This document shows positions 62,114-64,000 of a stretch of 64,000 nucleotides of DNA, one piece after another. The DNA is from SZUA-36 sp963753105 (GTDB lineage: Bacteria > Pseudomonadota > Gammaproteobacteria > Xanthomonadales > SZUA-36), in contig CAVWBD010000003.1 in NCBI GenBank assembly GCA_963753105.1, forward strand, positions 310,001-374,000, written 5' to 3'. Every line of letters starts with the position of its first letter. The stretch's first letter is position 1. Below the pieces are notes generated by a model. It saw only the letters and a list, made by a program, of their open reading frames with translations. It had not been told where the DNA came from and did no database searches. Made by a program: the position numbers and the translations under genes.

Positions 62114-62752
62114 TTAAAAACCACGTAGTCGTGGCTGGTTGATACGTATGTCAGATACCGGCCTCTGACCACGGCACTTTAGTATGTTGATCTGCAGGTC
62201 GGTGTTATCCGCTGTAAGTTGCAGGCGCAGTGCGGCAGGCGAGGGGGTATCGGCTGCGGCCTCGTCCCGGAATAAAAAAATGGTCTGTTGCGTACTGTTA
62301 GCCGCAATTTGCAGACGCCGCAACTCGGCAAAGGACAGACTATCCGGCCAGGCCAGCAAGGCCCCGCCAGCCAGGCCGCACACGACCTGTTCGCAGGCCC
62401 ACAGGGACTCCCGCCTGTTTTGCGTACGCACCAGCAGCAGCTTGTCCAGCACCATGCCACGGCCGTGCAGGGCGGACGGGCAGGGTATCCACGGTGGATC
62501 CACCATTGTGACCCAGCGGTCCTGTTGGCTGAGACCTGCGAGCGCGGGCATTAGCAGGCTCAGTTCCCCGCAGCCCGCCGTGCCGTGCACGATCTCCGTA
62601 ACCGCTCCCTGCGGCCAGCCATTGCCCGGCAATACCGCGTCCAGGTGCTCGTAGCCGGTGCCCAGCGTCCGGATACGGTGCGCGAGCTGTCGCCCACGCC
62701 ACAACAGCGGGTGATCGGCCAGGGAATGGGCGGGGCCGGGGTCAGGCTTCAT
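62114..62752 (-). CDS. ImuA/SulA-like SOS-response protein
   Basis: A 212-residue protein with a RecA-like fold, related both to ImuA of mutagenic translesion cassettes and to the pseudomonad SulA encoded next to lexA. GTGYEHLDAVLPGNGWPQGA and VTEIVHGTAGCGELSLLMPA match the start of the fold. No typical Walker A lysine is present, so ATP binding is doubtful. LLAWPDSLSFAELRRLQIAA and TIFLFRDE follow as in ImuA. It starts 4 nt after the lexA stop, so it is SOS-controlled. No imuB or dnaE2 follows, which favours a SulA-like division-inhibitor role. Confidence 0.8.
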   Translation of the reverse strand: MKPDPGPAHSLADHPLLWRGRQLAHRIRTLGTGYEHLDAVLPGNGWPQGAVTEIVHGTAGCGELSLLMPALAGLSQQDRWVTMVDPPWIPCPSALHGRGMVLDKLLLVRTQNRRESLWACEQVVCGLAGGALLAWPDSLSFAELRRLQIAANSTQQTIFLFRDEAAADTPSPAALRLQLTADNTDLQINILKCRGQRPVSDIRINQPRLRGF

Positions 62753-62756
62753 GCCA

Positions 62757-63404
62757 TTACTCTGAGGCCAGGTGTGGCCGTATCACTCCGACACCCAGGC
62801 CCTCGATCACCAGTTCCTGTTCACGCAAATCAACCCGGATCGGTTGAAAAGCCTGGTTCTCCGGCAACAGGCTGGCCTGGTGTCCATCGAGCCTGAAACG
62901 CTTGACCGTCACCTCGTCATCCAGGCGTGCGACCACGATCTGGCCGTTGCGTGCCTCCGGGGTACGGTGCACTGCCAGCAGGTCACCATCGAGAATACCC
63001 ACGTCACGCATGCTGTCACCCTGGACACGCAGTAAATAATGCGGCCGGGGTGAAAACAGGGCAGGGTCAACCCTGTATTCGCCTTCGATATTTTCCTGTG
63101 CCAGGATCGGGCTACCGGCCGCCACCCGGCCCACCAGGGGCAGTGGCGTGCGTACCGTGCCCGACGCCGGCAGGCTGGAGGCGGACAGGGGCGTCAGGGT
63201 AATGCCACGCGAACGTCTGGCCTCGATACGGATCACACCCTTGTGCTGCAGCGCGCGCAAATGGCTTTCCGCTGCGTTGGGCGAACGGAAGCCAAAGTGC
63301 TTTGAAAGCTCGTTTCTGGTTGGTGGAAACCCTATAGATTCAATATGTTCTGATATAAAGTTAAGAACTTCCTTTTGACGCTTGGTCAGAGGCCTTTCGG
63401 ACAT
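62757..63404 (-). CDS. lexA: LexA repressor
   Basis: SOS repressor of 215 residues. A winged helix-turn-helix (TKRQKEVLNFISEHIESIGF, PPTRNELSKHFGF) is followed by the self-cleaving peptidase domain. The scissile Ala96-Gly97 is in GRVAAGSPI, with nucleophile Ser131 in QGDSMRDVGILDGD and Lys168 in EVTVKRFRL. A near-consensus SOS box lies 20 nt upstream, so it is autoregulated. The downstream ImuA/SulA-like gene is in the same operon. Confidence 0.97.
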   Translation of the reverse strand: MSERPLTKRQKEVLNFISEHIESIGFPPTRNELSKHFGFRSPNAAESHLRALQHKGVIRIEARRSRGITLTPLSASSLPASGTVRTPLPLVGRVAAGSPILAQENIEGEYRVDPALFSPRPHYLLRVQGDSMRDVGILDGDLLAVHRTPEARNGQIVVARLDDEVTVKRFRLDGHQASLLPENQAFQPIRVDLREQELVIEGLGVGVIRPHLASE

Positions 63405-63423
63405 GGTTTCTGCTCCACATGAA

Positions 63424-63443
63424 TACTATAAATATATACAGTA
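63424..63443 (-). promoter_or_regulatory. LexA-binding site (SOS box)
   Basis: The coding strand reads TACTGTATATATTTATAGTA. Half-site CTGT is perfect and the other is ATAG instead of ACAG, within the CTGT-N8-ACAG consensus spacing. It lies 20 nt before the lexA start. Confidence 0.85.
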
Positions 63444-63534
63444 TTTGGGCTTTGTTCAACCGGCTGGTTGGAAGTGGCGTCTCATGCAGGAGCGGCGCCT
63501 CGCCGCGTTTCGTGTGCAGCAAAAAGCTTCCCTT

Positions 63535-63833
63535 GGCTGCGCCGGGTATTTCTTCCCGGGACCCGCCGTTATGTTCAGGATGAACGGTAGATCGCGGGCG
63601 CAGGGAAGCGCAGGAGCGATCACATCCCTCGACAACTGCTCCCGGCGTTGTTCTACCTCCTGCATCCCTGCAGTCGTGTAGGCTCGGTCGCGACTCCTCG
63701 ACAACTGCTCCCGGCGTTGTTCTCGACAATTGCTCCTGCGTTGTTCTACCTTCGCCCATCCTTGGGCTCGTACCTCCTGCGTCCCTGCAGTCGTGTCGCT
63801 CACGGTCCCGGTAAGGAACACCCCGGCACAGCT
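63535..63833. repeat. covarying hairpin element, enlarged type A
   Basis: A 299-nt element. Arms GGCTGCGCCGGGTATTTCTT...GGGAC and GTCCCGGTAAGGAACACCCC...AGC pair over about 28 positions. Inside are GCCGTTATGTTCAGGATGAA, two GGTCGCGACTCC-type modules and several CTCGACAACTGCTCCCGGCG or ATTGCTCCTGCGTTGTTCT modules in tandem. It is the largest copy in the window and looks expanded by duplication. It lies upstream of lexA. Confidence 0.78.
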
Positions 63834-63939
63834 TGAAATACTCCGCTGCAGGCCTTAAGAACAATCGCAATTGACCCCTGCATAACAGCCCGGTTGTTTG
63901 CCGGTATGGGCGACCTCTGAGCACCGAATCCTGAGAGTC

Positions 63940-64000
63940 GTTTATCTCCATGGATGGAGTGTAGATCGCAAGGAGCACAAGGACGTGCGATGCGATCCGG
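63940..64000. repeat. partial hairpin-repeat sequence at the window edge
   Basis: ATCTCCATGGATGGAG, then GATCGCAAGGAGCACAAGGA and CGTGCGATGCGATC, form two short hairpins. The second resembles the module at 44233-44271 (stem, GCAC, loop with AGGGA or AAGGA, GTGC, stem). It probably continues beyond the window. I see no gene from 63834 to the end. Confidence 0.4.

Noticed and set aside
63361..63978. A 205-residue minus-strand protein upstream of lexA
   Set aside because: It is a translation of repeat modules (repeated RSNCREQRR-like motifs) and runs across the SOS box.
1..64000. tRNA, rRNA or prophage genes
   Set aside because: I looked for cloverleaf-like sequence, rRNA motifs and phage structural genes and found none I could support.

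Overview
The window looks like chromosome of a free-living, aerobic gammaproteobacterium. Supporting marks are a sucA-sucB-lpd operon, a lexA-sulA/imuA pair behind an SOS box, a YbbA-YbbP transporter divergent from tesA as in E. coli, MsrPQ, RoxA, LpxH and REP-type repeats. Several families (DUF885, M3, M14 and MtfA peptidases, TonB receptor, MATE pump, TSP3-OmpA lipoprotein) fit an aquatic heterotroph. I cannot name a genus from sequence alone.

Layout. 1-2.6 kb: tyrosine catabolism (hpd, tyrosine phenol-lyase, Lrp-type regulator). 2.7-12.8 kb: cold-shock protein, broken M3 peptidase, MtfA, SCO1, bactofilin, sulfotransferase, M14 peptidase, OmpA lipoprotein. 13.2-20.3 kb: MATE pump, msrPQ, DUF885, a type IV pilin accessory protein, an SDR. 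20.3-28.2 kb: a methionine gamma-lyase-like enzyme with its Lrp regulator, an 11-copy 23-bp tandem array, VOC protein, deoxynucleoside kinase, PLP decarboxylase, peroxiredoxin, and a cysteine synthase-glutaredoxin fusion. 28.2-30.3 kb: hairpin repeats, adenosine deaminase, ISL3 transposase remnant. 30.3-44 kb: TonB receptor, YbbAP/TesA, methyltransferase, acyltransferase, ferredoxin reductase, uracil-DNA glycosylase, MAPEG/GFA pair, DUF455. 44-46.6 kb: accessory island with two integron attC sites bounding a methyltransferase cassette and a HigBA cassette, embedded in repeats and with no integrase in view. 46.6-63.4 kb: housekeeping block (lpxH, cyclophilin, gyrA, peroxiredoxin, response regulator, AcuI-like reductase, sucAB-lpd, roxA-purB, lexA).

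Two window-wide patterns stand out. First, most larger intergenic gaps hold members of one dispersed element: about 108 nt in the simple form, with a fairly constant core (ACACGCCGT...ATCCCTG..GGCTC), an inner hairpin and outer arms of about 28 nt. The outer arms differ completely between copies yet stay self-complementary within each copy. I know no named family like this and rate it the best candidate for something undescribed. Second, five otherwise well-conserved genes (Lrp regulator, M3 peptidase, gamma-lyase, adenosine deaminase, YbbP) carry single-base frameshifts, as does the start of cysK-grx. Most are in or beside short homopolymers, so assembly indels are as likely as true decay; the M3 gene, with five shifts, is the best candidate for a real pseudogene.
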